NCBI GenBank assembly: GCA_965220825.1
Contig: OZ244839.1
Location: 3,215,726-3,279,725, forward strand
DNA from: G965220825 sp965220825
GTDB taxonomy: Bacteria; Pseudomonadota; Alphaproteobacteria; UBA828
Length of the DNA stretch: 64,000 bases
Direction: 5' to 3'
Shown: positions 51,348 through 59,962 of the stretch, in pieces
How the letters are laid out: each line of letters starts with the position of its first letter
Position numbering within the stretch: the first letter of the stretch is position 1
The notes under the pieces: model-generated
The model's input: the letters and a program-made list of their open reading frames with translations, nothing else
Databases searched by the model: none
What the model was told of the DNA's origin: nothing
Made by a program: the position numbers and the translations under genes

Positions 51348-53708
51348 GTGGCACATGTGGGCGACGCGCGGGCGCGCACGGAGGACGAGCGGTTCCTGAC
51401 CGGCCGCGGCCGGTTCGTGGACGACATCCGCTTGCCCGGCGAGACCTTCGCGGCGTTCGTGCGGAGCCCCCATGCCCGTGCCCGTATCGATGCCATCGGG
51501 GTGGGGGGCGCCCAGGCCGTGCCGGGCGTGCTCGCCGTGCTGACGGGCGAGGACTGGCGAAGCGCAGGCGGGGGGGATACCTCCGTCCTCTGGGACGTGA
51601 CCTCCCACGACGGGACGCCCATGGCCGTCATGGCGCGCCCCGTGCTGGCCGTGGGCGAAGCGCGCCATGTGGGAGACACGGTGGCGCTGGTGGTCGCCGA
51701 GACGGCCCATGCGGCCGCGGACGGCGCGGCGGCGGTCGAGATCGCGTGGACGCCGCTGCCCGCGGTGACCGACCCGCTGGAAGCGGTGGCGGACGGCGCG
51801 CCCTTGGTGCATGAGGGCTTCGGCAGCAACGTCTCCTATGACTGGCGGATCGGCGATGCGGAGGCGACCGAGGCCGCCATGGCTGCCGCCGCCCATGTGG
51901 AGCGCCTGGCACTCGGCAACAACCGCCTCGCGCCCAGCGCCATCGAGCCGCGGGCCGTGGTCGGACGGTACGATGCGGGGACGGGCCGCTACACGCTCTG
52001 GTCCACGACCCAGAACCCCCATCTCGTCCGCCAGTGGCTCTCGCGCGATACGCTGGGTGTGCCGGAGCACGAGATTCGCGTGGTGGCGCCCGATGTCGGC
52101 GGCGGCTTCGGCCAGAAGACCTACCACTATCCCGAGGAAGCAAGCGTGCTGTGGGCGTCCAGGCGTCTCGGCCGGCCCGTGCGCTGGACGGCGAGCCGCG
52201 CCGAGACCCTCATGGTGGATATCCACGCCCGCGACCATGCGACGGAAGGCCGCATGGCGTTCGACGGGGAGGGCCGCGTCCTCGCCGTTGCCGTGGATAC
52301 GGTGGCCAGTCTCGGCGCCTATCAGAGTCAGTTCGGCGCGGCGATCCCGTCGATCTTCTATGGCGGCGCGGTCACCGGCCAGTATGCCGCGTCCGCGGCC
52401 CATTGCCGGGTTCGGGGCGTCTATACCCACACCACCCCGGTGGACGCCTATCGTGGCGCCGGCAACCCGGAGATCACCTACATTCTCGAGCGCCTTTTCG
52501 AGAACGGCACCCGCGCCCTCGGACGGGATACGCTGGCGGCGCGCGCAGCAAGCCTCGTCCCGCCCGCCGCCATGCCCCACACCAATCCGGTCGGCATCGC
52601 CTGCGACGTGGGGGATTTCCCGGCGGTGCTGGAGAAGGCGCGCGAACTCGCACGGGTGGACGAGCTGCGCGCAGAGCAGGCCCGGCTGCGCGCCGAGGGA
52701 GTCCTTGCCGGGATCGGGATGGCGGCCTTTCTGCGCGCGGGCGGCGCGGGCCCGAGCCGGCTCGCCGCCATGCTCGGCAGCCGCATGGGGCTCTGGGACG
52801 TCGCCACCGTGCGCGTCCATCCCGGCGGCAAGATCGCCGTGCTCTGCGGCAGCCACAGCCACGGCCAGTCCCACGCCACCACCTATGCCCAGATCGTGGC
52901 GGACCGCTTGGGCTGTGCCGTCGAGGACGTGGATGTGGTGGAGGGCGATACGGACCGCATCCCCCACGGCCTCGGCACCTGGGCATCCCGCTCCATCAGC
53001 GTGGTGGGGAGCGCGCTCGCCAAGGCCTCCGACCGGGTGATCGAGAAGGGCGCCCGGCTCGCCGCCCACCTGCTGGAATGCGCCGAAGCCGACATCGACT
53101 TCGAAGGCGGCAGCTATCGGGTGCGCGGGACGGACCGCCGGCTCTCCTTCGTCGAGATCGCCGGTGAGGCCTATCGCGGGGCCAATTACCCGGAGGGCTT
53201 CGAACTCGGCCTTGAGGAGACGGTCTTCCACGACCCTCAAGATTTCAACTACCCCTACGGCACTCACGTGGCGACGGTGATTGTGGATGGGGAGACCGGC
53301 CGGGTGAGTCTCACCGGCTACTATTCGGTGGAGGATGCCGGCCGCCCGATAAACCCGCTGGTGGTCGACGGCCAGCGTCACGGCGCCGCCGCGCAAGGAA
53401 TCGGCCAGGCGCTCCTCGAGGAGGTGCGCTACGAGCCGGGCTCCGGCCAGTTGCAGAGCGGCTCCTTCATGGACTACGCGCTGCCGCGCGCCGACGACAT
53501 GCCCGCCTTCGCGCTGGATTCCCACGTGACGCTCACCGAGACCAACCCGCTCGGCGTAAAGGGCGTGGGCGAGCTCGGCACTTCGGGCCCGCCCGCCGCC
53601 ATTGGCAACGCCGTGGTGGACGCTCTCTGGCATCTCGGCGTCCGCCATGTGGAGATGCCGTTCACCGCCGAGCGCGTCTGGCGCGCGATCCGGGAGGCGG
53701 CCGCGTGA
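51348..53708 (+). CDS. molybdenum hydroxylase large subunit, xanthine dehydrogenase family, without partner subunits
   Basis: This 786-residue molybdopterin subunit has the form II-like active-site loop 'AYRGAGNPE' (about residues 366-374) and the catalytic glutamate in 'GVKGVGELG' near residue 742. Members oxidise aldehydes, xanthine, nicotinate or isoquinoline. Unlike the 5910-9753 operon, no FAD or 2Fe-2S subunit gene lies beside it; the next gene is NmrA-like. It may use the subunits from the other operon. The GTG start follows GGGGAGGGCG. Confidence 0.92.
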   Translation: MAHVGDARARTEDERFLTGRGRFVDDIRLPGETFAAFVRSPHARARIDAIGVGGAQAVPGVLAVLTGEDWRSAGGGDTSVLWDVTSHDGTPMAVMARPVLAVGEARHVGDTVALVVAETAHAAADGAAAVEIAWTPLPAVTDPLEAVADGAPLVHEGFGSNVSYDWRIGDAEATEAAMAAAAHVERLALGNNRLAPSAIEPRAVVGRYDAGTGRYTLWSTTQNPHLVRQWLSRDTLGVPEHEIRVVAPDVGGGFGQKTYHYPEEASVLWASRRLGRPVRWTASRAETLMVDIHARDHATEGRMAFDGEGRVLAVAVDTVASLGAYQSQFGAAIPSIFYGGAVTGQYAASAAHCRVRGVYTHTTPVDAYRGAGNPEITYILERLFENGTRALGRDTLAARAASLVPPAAMPHTNPVGIACDVGDFPAVLEKARELARVDELRAEQARLRAEGVLAGIGMAAFLRAGGAGPSRLAAMLGSRMGLWDVATVRVHPGGKIAVLCGSHSHGQSHATTYAQIVADRLGCAVEDVDVVEGDTDRIPHGLGTWASRSISVVGSALAKASDRVIEKGARLAAHLLECAEADIDFEGGSYRVRGTDRRLSFVEIAGEAYRGANYPEGFELGLEETVFHDPQDFNYPYGTHVATVIVDGETGRVSLTGYYSVEDAGRPINPLVVDGQRHGAAAQGIGQALLEEVRYEPGSGQLQSGSFMDYALPRADDMPAFALDSHVTLTETNPLGVKGVGELGTSGPPAAIGNAVVDALWHLGVRHVEMPFTAERVWRAIREAAA

Positions 53709-53797
53709 ACATGCGCGTGGACTGCGGGCGCCGCTCCCATGGCAATGCCCGCACCGGGCGCTAGCGTCGGCGCGGCATTCGGAGGCCGGGGCGGACC

Positions 53798-54652
53798 GTG
53801 ATCCTTCTCACGGGCGCCACCGGCACCACCGGGCGTGCGACGGTCGCGCTTCTGCGCCGGACTCGGCATCCTTTCCGGATCATGGCCCGCGACGTGGCCC
53901 GGGCGCGGCGGCAATTGGGTGACGGCCTCGATTATGTGACGGGCGATTTCACCGAACCGCGGACGCTGGATGCCGCGTTCGACGGGATCGAGAGCCTCTC
54001 CCTTCTCTGTGCCTTTTCCGAAGCGATGGTGACGCTGGAGTTGAACGCGGTCGAAGCGGCGCGGCGCGCGGGCGTGCGCCGCATCGTCAAGATGTCGGCG
54101 ATCGGCGCCTCGCCGTCGGCGCCGACGACGATCCGCCGCTGGCACGGCGAGATCGAGCGCCGCATCGACGAATCCGGGATTTCCCGCACCCATCTCTGGC
54201 CCAACGCCTTCATGCAGAACTTCGCGCGCTTCGCGCCGGCCATCCGGGAGGGGGGCGTGTTCCTTGCGCCGCTGGGCGATGCCAAAGTCTCGCTGGTGGA
54301 TGTGGCGGACGTCGCCGCCGTGACCGTCGCGGCACTGACGGAAGACGGTCACGAAGGCAGGACCTACGAGATCACCGGGCCGGCGGCGGTCTCCTACGCC
54401 GAATGCGCGGCGGTTCTTTCGGAAGTCCTGGGAAGGCCGGTTCGCTACCGCTCCGTCGACGACGCTGCCGCGCGCCGGGCGCTGACGGATGCGGGGATCG
54501 GCGCGAGGGCGGCCCGCGCCCTGGTGGAGATCGACGGGCTGTTCCGCCAGGGTTTCGGCGCGCCGGTTACCGATGTGGTCGAGCGGTTGACCGGCCGCCC
54601 GGCACGCGATTTCCGCAGTTTCGCCCGCGAGAACGCCGCCCTCTTCGGATGA
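53798..54652 (+). CDS. NmrA-like NAD(P)-binding protein (atypical SDR)
   Basis: This 284-residue Rossmann protein begins 'ILLTGATGTTGRATVALL', with the glycine motif of NmrA/QorB-type atypical SDRs, and lacks the classical YxxxK catalytic pair. Family roles range from quinone reductase to redox sensing. It is 89 bases after the orphan molybdenum subunit and ends convergent with suhB. Confidence 0.9.
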   Translation: MILLTGATGTTGRATVALLRRTRHPFRIMARDVARARRQLGDGLDYVTGDFTEPRTLDAAFDGIESLSLLCAFSEAMVTLELNAVEAARRAGVRRIVKMSAIGASPSAPTTIRRWHGEIERRIDESGISRTHLWPNAFMQNFARFAPAIREGGVFLAPLGDAKVSLVDVADVAAVTVAALTEDGHEGRTYEITGPAAVSYAECAAVLSEVLGRPVRYRSVDDAAARRALTDAGIGARAARALVEIDGLFRQGFGAPVTDVVERLTGRPARDFRSFARENAALFG

Positions 54653-54676
54653 GGCGCCGGCCCCGCACCGGGCCCT

Positions 54677-55483
54677 CTATCGACGGCGCCCGTCCGGCGG
54701 GGCGAGGATGTCGCGGAGCGTCTGATGCAAGTGGCCGTTGGTGGCGCAGACATCGCCGGTCGTCATGGTGTCGGGTCCGCCGGCGACCTCGGTGACCAGC
54801 CCGCCGGCTTCCCGTACCAGCACCACGCCCGCCGCCAAGTCCCAGGGGGCGAGGCCAAAGGCCCAGAGGCCGTCGAAGCGACCCGCCGCCACATAGGCGA
54901 GGTCCAGTGCGGCGGAGCCCGTCCGGCGGACGCCGGCCGTCGCGCCCCGGACCCTCTCCACCATGCCGGGATAGTCCGGATAGCGCGGCCCGTCCTTGAA
55001 CGGAAGTCCGGTGGCGAAGAGCGCATCGCGCAGCTCGCGACGGGACGAAACCCGGAGCCGCCTGTCGTTCATGAAGGCGCCGGTGCCGTTTTCCGCCCAG
55101 AAGAGTTCGTCCCGGAGCGGATCGTAAATCACGCCGGCGAAGGGCTTGCCGTCGCGTTCGAGAGCGATGGAGACCGCGAAGTGGGGCACGCCGTGCAGGA
55201 AGTTGGTCGTGCCGTCCAGCGGGTCGACGATCCAGCGGTTGGAGCTGTCGTCGCCCTCGATGGTGCCCCCTTCCTCCAGCAGCAGGCCGAAGCGCGGGCG
55301 GGCGCGGCGCAACTCGGCCACCACGGTCCGTTCCGCACGGCGATCCGCCGCGGAGACGAAATCCGCCGGCCCCTTGCGGGAGACCTGGAGGTTCTCCACC
55401 TCGCCGAAGTCCCGGATCAGGTCGCGCTTCGCCTTGCGGGCGGCGTTCGCCATGACGGCGATCAGTGGAGAACGGCGCGACAT
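54677..55483 (-). CDS. suhB: inositol-1-monophosphatase
   Basis: This 268-residue magnesium-dependent phosphatase has the metal-binding glutamate in 'LLEEGG', the signature 'WIVDPLDGTTNFLHG' and the C-terminal 'PWDLAAGVVLVREAGG'. It removes phosphate from inositol phosphate; in bacteria SuhB also joins rRNA transcription complexes. It is the last gene of the minus-strand run fba-thiE-efp-suhB, 50 bases after efp. Confidence 0.95.
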   Translation of the reverse strand: MSRRSPLIAVMANAARKAKRDLIRDFGEVENLQVSRKGPADFVSAADRRAERTVVAELRRARPRFGLLLEEGGTIEGDDSSNRWIVDPLDGTTNFLHGVPHFAVSIALERDGKPFAGVIYDPLRDELFWAENGTGAFMNDRRLRVSSRRELRDALFATGLPFKDGPRYPDYPGMVERVRGATAGVRRTGSAALDLAYVAAGRFDGLWAFGLAPWDLAAGVVLVREAGGLVTEVAGGPDTMTTGDVCATNGHLHQTLRDILAPPDGRRR

Positions 55484-55533
55484 GGCGGGCGGACTTCGGT
55501 CAGAGGGCGGCGGTGGAGAGGTCGGCGGGCGCG

Positions 55534-56100
55534 TCAGTCGCGGGCGCGCTCGACATAGGTCGAGTCGCTGGTGCTGACGACGATGCGTTCGCCCTCCGAA
55601 ATATGGGGTGGCACCATCAGCCGCACCCCATTGTCCAGCAGCGCGGGTTTGAAGGAGGCGGCGGCCGTCTGGCCCCGCAGCACGGGCTCCGTCTCGGTCA
55701 CGGTCTGGACGGCCGTTTCCGGCAGCGCGAGACTGATGGGCACGCCCTCGTGGGACTCGATGGTGACCACCATCCCCTCCTGGAGGAAGACCGCCCCGTC
55801 GCCCACCAGGTCACGCGAGAGCCCGGTCTGCTCGTAGGTCTCCTGGTCCATGAAGTGGAACAGGTCCCCGTCGGCGTAGAGATATTGAAAGGGCCGCTGG
55901 TGGAGCCGCACGCGCTCCACGTTCTCCGAGGCCCGGAAGCGCTCGTTGAGCTTGGTGCCGTCGCGGATGTCCTTCAACTCGACCTGCAGGTAGGCACCGC
56001 CCTTGCCGGGCTGTGTGTGGCTGATCTTCACCGCGATCCACAGGCGGTCCTGGTGTTCGATCACCATGCCCGGGCGGATCGCATTGCCATTGATCTTCAT
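55534..56100 (-). CDS. efp: elongation factor P
   Basis: This 188-residue EF-P begins 'MKINGNAIRPGMVIEHQ' and has three domains of normal length. The loop that reaches the P-site is 'QPGKGGAY' with lysine at about position 33, so it would be lysylated or unmodified rather than rhamnosylated (which needs arginine). EF-P relieves ribosome stalling at proline runs. The inner ATG at 56100 is chosen over an upstream in-frame one because it gives the exact family N-terminus. Confidence 0.97.
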   Translation of the reverse strand: MKINGNAIRPGMVIEHQDRLWIAVKISHTQPGKGGAYLQVELKDIRDGTKLNERFRASENVERVRLHQRPFQYLYADGDLFHFMDQETYEQTGLSRDLVGDGAVFLQEGMVVTIESHEGVPISLALPETAVQTVTETEPVLRGQTAAASFKPALLDNGVRLMVPPHISEGERIVVSTSDSTYVERARD

Positions 56101-56134
56101 GACGCTCCGTTCGCATTGAGCGGGCGGCCGGCGG

Positions 56135-56776
56135 TCACCGGCTCTCTCCCGCGCTGGATATTGCCGCATTGATCGCGCGCACGGCCGCCGCGGGCCCGTC
56201 GCCATGCTGCCAGACGCCGCCGATCACCGCGAGAAAGTCCGCGCCGTTCTTCACCAGCGGTGCGCAGTTCTCCGCCGTGATGCCGCCGATGGCGACGCAG
56301 GGAACCACCATGAGCGTATGCCACCATTTCAACAACGCGGGCTCCGCCTTTGCGCGCGGAGTCTTGGTCTCGGTGGGGAAGAAGGCGCCGAAGGCCACAT
56401 AGTCGGCGCCGGCGGCCGCGGCTTCCATGGCGCGGTGGCGGGAATCGTAACAGCTCACGCCGATGGTGGCCTTCACGCCCAGCGCGGTGCGGGCTTCGTC
56501 GTAGGCCGCATCGTCCGCCCCGATATGGACGCCGTCGGCGCCGGTTTCCGCCGCGAGGTCGGGGCGGTCGTTGATCAGAAGCGGGACGTCCCGCCCGTGG
56601 CAGACGGGAAGCAGCCGTTCCGCGGCGCGGCGCACCGCATCGTCGGAGGCGTCCTTCATGCGAAGCTGCACGCAGGCGACGTCGCCGCCGTCGAGCGCGG
56701 ACTCCAGCAGTGGCGCGAACGCATCGAGGCGGAAGCGCGGCGGCGTGATCAGATAAAGACGGCACGGGTCTCTCAT
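56135..56776 (-). CDS. thiE: thiamine phosphate synthase
   Basis: This 213-residue TIM-barrel protein has 'LYLITPP' at the start, 'LLINDRPDLAAETGADGVHIG', 'IGVSCYDS', 'YVAFGAFFPTETK' and 'VAIGGIT', all ThiE/TenI features. It joins HMP-pyrophosphate and thiazole phosphate to make thiamine phosphate. The ATG at 56776 gives the right N-terminus; the frame stays open far upstream into fba, but that is a shadow. It lies 29 bases after the aldolase gene. Confidence 0.92.
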   Translation of the reverse strand: MRDPCRLYLITPPRFRLDAFAPLLESALDGGDVACVQLRMKDASDDAVRRAAERLLPVCHGRDVPLLINDRPDLAAETGADGVHIGADDAAYDEARTALGVKATIGVSCYDSRHRAMEAAAAGADYVAFGAFFPTETKTPRAKAEPALLKWWHTLMVVPCVAIGGITAENCAPLVKNGADFLAVIGGVWQHGDGPAAAVRAINAAISSAGESR

Positions 56777-56805
56777 GGGGGGACCGGCTCCTGCCGGCGG
56801 TGGTG

Positions 56806-57726
56806 CTAGTCCCGGCCCCGGTAGATATCGACGATCCGGCCGAGCATGGCAAGCGCCTCCGCCCGCGGCCGCTGGAAGCTGTTGCGGCCGATGATCGACC
56901 CGCTCCCGCCGCCCGCATGGATCGCGCGGACCTCGTCGAAGAGCCCGTCGAGGCCCTTGGCCGCGCCGCCGGAGAACACCACCAGCCGGCGTCCGTCGAA
57001 GGTCGCCTGCATGATATGGGCGATACGCTCGGCGAGCGTGCCCGAGGGGATGTCGCCTGCACGATAGGCGGCGGCCGCCGCGTCCTGCTCCATATGGGCG
57101 GTCGGCGGCTTGACCTTGATGATGTGGGCGCCCGCCAGCGCGGCCATGTGGGCGGCATAGGCGATGATGTCGAGCGCCGTCTCGCCCTCTCGGGAAAGCG
57201 CGCCGCCACGCGGATAGGACCACACGACCACTGCGAGCCCGTGGGCCTTCGCCTCCCGCCCGAGTTCGGCGATCTCCTCGATCATCTCATATTGCGAATC
57301 GGAGCCCGGATAGATCGTGAAGCCGATGGCGGCACAGCCGAGGCGAAGGGCGTCCCGCACCGAGGCGGTGATCGCCTGGTCCTTCGCCGACGAGAGGGAA
57401 TTCGCGCTGTTGGCCTTGAGTATGGTGGGGATCGCGCCGGCGAAGCTCGCCGCGCCCGCTTCGAGCATGCCGAGCGGCGCTGCGAAGGCGTTGAGGCCCG
57501 CGTCGATGGCGAGCTTCCAGTGATAGTGGGGGTCGTAGGCCGGCGGGTTGGGCGCGAAGCTCCGCGCGGGACCATGCTCGAAGCCCTGGTCCACCGGCAG
57601 GATGACCATCCTCCCGGTGCCGCCGAGCCGCCCATGCATGAGGATGCGCGCGAGATTCCCCTTGGTGCCGGGGTTGTCGCTCTCGTACCAGGAAAGGATC
57701 TTCCCGACGCGCCGGGTAATGCTCAT
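56806..57726 (-). CDS. class I fructose-bisphosphate aldolase (FbaB/DhnA family)
   Basis: This 306-residue aldolase has 'VILPVDQGFEHGP', 'IGFTIYPGSDSQYEM' and the Schiff-base lysine in 'HIIKVKPP'. It cleaves fructose-1,6-bisphosphate to triose phosphates without metal. The ATG at 57726 starts 'MSITRRVGKILSWYE', typical of the family; six more codons upstream are possible. It begins 15 bases after the truncated PIN gene and leads the operon with thiE, efp and suhB. Confidence 0.94.
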   Translation of the reverse strand: MSITRRVGKILSWYESDNPGTKGNLARILMHGRLGGTGRMVILPVDQGFEHGPARSFAPNPPAYDPHYHWKLAIDAGLNAFAAPLGMLEAGAASFAGAIPTILKANSANSLSSAKDQAITASVRDALRLGCAAIGFTIYPGSDSQYEMIEEIAELGREAKAHGLAVVVWSYPRGGALSREGETALDIIAYAAHMAALAGAHIIKVKPPTAHMEQDAAAAAYRAGDIPSGTLAERIAHIMQATFDGRRLVVFSGGAAKGLDGLFDEVRAIHAGGGSGSIIGRNSFQRPRAEALAMLGRIVDIYRGRD

Positions 57727-57740
57727 GGCCCGACTATGCC

Positions 57741-57830
57741 TCAAACCGGCTGCGCGTTCCAGGGCGCGGCCCCTGGCCGGGCATGGGCGAGGAAGCGCTC
57801 AAGCGCGATGGACGTGTCGAGATAGATCAC
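57741..57830 (-). pseudogene. truncated PIN-domain toxin remnant
   Basis: Directly after the antitoxin, a GTG start (overlapping the stop as GTGA) gives 'MIYLDTSIALERFLAHARP' and then a stop after 29 codons. This is the first strand and first acidic residue of a VapC-type PIN nuclease, which normally runs about 125-140 residues. All later catalytic residues are missing. The remnant ends 15 bases before the aldolase gene, so a deletion probably removed the rest. Confidence 0.7.
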
Positions 57831-58120
57831 CGATCGCGCCGGCTCTCGTCCAGGTCGGCCAGAACCTCGTCCAGTCGGGCGACCGGCGGCGGTTTCGGCG
57901 GCGGTTCTGAACCGGCCAGCGTCGGCGGTGTGAGCACGCCGGCACGCACGGCGTCGGCCAGGAAGGCATCGGCGAGGACCGGACTTCGCGTCTCCCTGAG
58001 CGGGCCGAGCTCCGCCACCACCCGGTCGCGGTCCGTCACCAGGATCGTCTCGCCCGACGCCGCGAGCCGGACATACTCGCTCAGGCGACTGTTCAGCACG
58101 TTGATTCCGACCCATCTCAT
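57827..58120 (-). CDS. Phd/YefM-type antitoxin
   Basis: This 97-residue protein begins 'MRWVGINVLNSRLSEYV' and has 'ASGETILVTDRDRVVAEL', the Phd/YefM fold that binds DNA and neutralises a toxin. The C-terminal half is Pro/Leu-rich and would wrap the toxin. The toxin gene that follows with a GTGA overlap is only a 29-codon remnant, so the antitoxin is now solitary. Confidence 0.85.
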   Translation of the reverse strand: MRWVGINVLNSRLSEYVRLAASGETILVTDRDRVVAELGPLRETRSPVLADAFLADAVRAGVLTPPTLAGSEPPPKPPPVARLDEVLADLDESRRDR

Positions 58121-58169
58121 GCATCACAGGTAGCTACCGAGCGCTACTTCTTCAACGGGTACTTTCGGT

Positions 58170-58282
58170 GCGCGGGTCTCCAGGCCCGCAACGGGCCGGA
58201 GGCCCGTCACCGGCGGTGGCAACAAAGACATGCGGGTCGGGAGACCCGCGCACCAGAAACAGAGACCCGCGCGCCTGAAACA
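58170..58282. repeat. small inverted and tandem repeat field
   Basis: GCGCGGGTCTCC (58170-58181) is the exact reverse complement of GGAGACCCGCGC (58240-58251). Between them ACGGGCC (58191-58197) and GGCCCGT (58201-58207) form a hairpin. A 21-base unit starting GAGACCCGCGC is repeated in tandem at 58241-58261 and 58262-58282 with two differences. The field fills the gap between the antitoxin and the hydantoinase B gene and looks like a dispersed intergenic element. Confidence 0.75.
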
Positions 58283-58308
58283 GACGGCCCTTCGCCGGCG
58301 GCAAGCCT

Positions 58309-59940
58309 TTACGGTGCGGGGCGCATGCCGTCGTCGTGGTCCTGTGCGCGCCTTTCGGCCGCGCGCCGGTTCGGGTCGCCGTAGCCCGCGCCGCCGCCGG
58401 TGCTCATCACCAGGAGGTCGCCCTTCTTCAAGCGGAAGCTTGTCTTCGAGCCGAGTGCGATCTTCTCGTTGCCGCGCAGCACGCATACGGACGCGGCACC
58501 TCCGTCCTCGCCGCCGAACAGCCCCTCCGGCGGCATGGTGAAGCGGTCGGAGTAGGACTGGTACTCGACATCGTCGGCCAGCACCTCGTAGACGCGCCGG
58601 ATCCCGAGCCCGCCGCGCCATTCTCCCGCGCCGCCCGAGCCCGCCACCAGCCCATATTCCACGACGCGGAAGAACGCGTGCTCCATGTCGATGGCTTCGA
58701 TGGGGATGTTGGAGCAGTTGGAGAGGGGGCTGTCCACCGCATCGCAGCCGTCGCCCGCCGCGCTCGCGCCGTAGCCGCCACCGAAGATCTCGAGATAGAT
58801 GCCGTATCCCCGCTCGCCGAGATGGGAGAGGCAGGTGGCGTGCGTGCTATCGAAGCCGGCGGCCATCACCTGCTCGGGCACGGCCTGCGCGAGGGCCTTC
58901 ATCACCGCATTGTAGGCCCGGTATGCCGAGAGCATGCGGGCGCGCACCGGGGCGGGCGGGCGCGGGTTGAGCAGCGAGCCATAGGGCGCGGCGATGTCGA
59001 TGGGGCGCTTCGCACCTTCGTTGAAAGGGATGTCGGGGCTGGTGAGCACCGACTTCACGCAGGAGAGGCCCGCGGCGACGGTCGATGCGAAGGGGCAGTT
59101 CACATTCGTCCGCACCTGGTCGCAGGTCCCCTCGTAATCGACGGAGACGGTGTCCGCCGCGATCTCCACCCGCGCACGCACCACCAGCGGCTCGTCGTTC
59201 ACGCCGTCGCTGTCGAGCTGGTCCCCGCCGAAATAGACGCCGTCGGGCGCGGCGGCGATCGCGGCGCGCATGCGCTGTTCGACATAGTCGAGCAGCCCAG
59301 CCATCGCTTCCGCGACCATGTCCGCGCCGAACTTTTCACAGAGCTCGATCACCCGCCGCGCGCCCACCCCGTTCGCCGCGAACTGGGCGTTGCAGTCGCC
59401 GATCGTCTTCTCCGGCACGCGCACATTCGCCCGCACCAGGCGCTCGAAGGGGCCGCCGTTCCAGTCCCGGTGGAGGTTGTAGCGGCTCGGCGGGACGATA
59501 AGCCCCTCCTGGTGCACGTCGCCCGCCGCCATGTTGAGGCCGGGCGCCCCGCCGCCGAGGTCGAGATGGTGCGCGACCGTCGCGCTGAAGCCCACCAGCC
59601 GGGCGTCGAAGAAGATGGGCGTAAAGATGAACATGTCGGGGACGTGCTGCCCGCCATGGTAGGGGTGGTTGTTGATATAAAAGTCGCCGGGCTCGAGCGT
59701 CTCGGGCGGATAGAGCTCGGCGCAGGGGCGGAAGGTCGTCCCGATCGGCCCGAGCTGCATGGGAATGAGCTCCGCCTGGCTCACCACATTGCCGTCCCTG
59801 TCCAGCAGCGCGGCGGAGCAGTCGTTCGCCTCGCGCACGATGGGCGAATAGGCCGAGCGCACGAGCTTGACGCCCATTTCCCTGGCGGCGGCGATCAGCG
59901 CCTGGGAGACGATCGCCTGGTCGACCTGGTCGAGCGCCAT
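58309..59940 (-). CDS. hydantoinase B / oxoprolinase family protein
   Basis: This 543-residue HyuB-type subunit begins 'DQVDQAIVSQALIAAAREMG' and has 'YINNHPYHGGQHVPDMF' and 'GAPGLNMAAGDVHQEG', typical of the family. With HyuA it forms ATP-dependent hydantoinases, 5-oxoprolinases or acetone carboxylase-like enzymes. It follows hyuA after 22 bases in the same transcript. The substrate cannot be set, but cyclic amides fit the neighbourhood. Confidence 0.93.
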   Translation of the reverse strand: MALDQVDQAIVSQALIAAAREMGVKLVRSAYSPIVREANDCSAALLDRDGNVVSQAELIPMQLGPIGTTFRPCAELYPPETLEPGDFYINNHPYHGGQHVPDMFIFTPIFFDARLVGFSATVAHHLDLGGGAPGLNMAAGDVHQEGLIVPPSRYNLHRDWNGGPFERLVRANVRVPEKTIGDCNAQFAANGVGARRVIELCEKFGADMVAEAMAGLLDYVEQRMRAAIAAAPDGVYFGGDQLDSDGVNDEPLVVRARVEIAADTVSVDYEGTCDQVRTNVNCPFASTVAAGLSCVKSVLTSPDIPFNEGAKRPIDIAAPYGSLLNPRPPAPVRARMLSAYRAYNAVMKALAQAVPEQVMAAGFDSTHATCLSHLGERGYGIYLEIFGGGYGASAAGDGCDAVDSPLSNCSNIPIEAIDMEHAFFRVVEYGLVAGSGGAGEWRGGLGIRRVYEVLADDVEYQSYSDRFTMPPEGLFGGEDGGAASVCVLRGNEKIALGSKTSFRLKKGDLLVMSTGGGAGYGDPNRRAAERRAQDHDDGMRPAP

Positions 59941-59962
59941 GTGCCTATTCCCGCATCCGGTC

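Noticed and set aside
58170..58282. CRISPR array
   Set aside because: Only two 21-base tandem copies with no spacers and no cas genes in the window.
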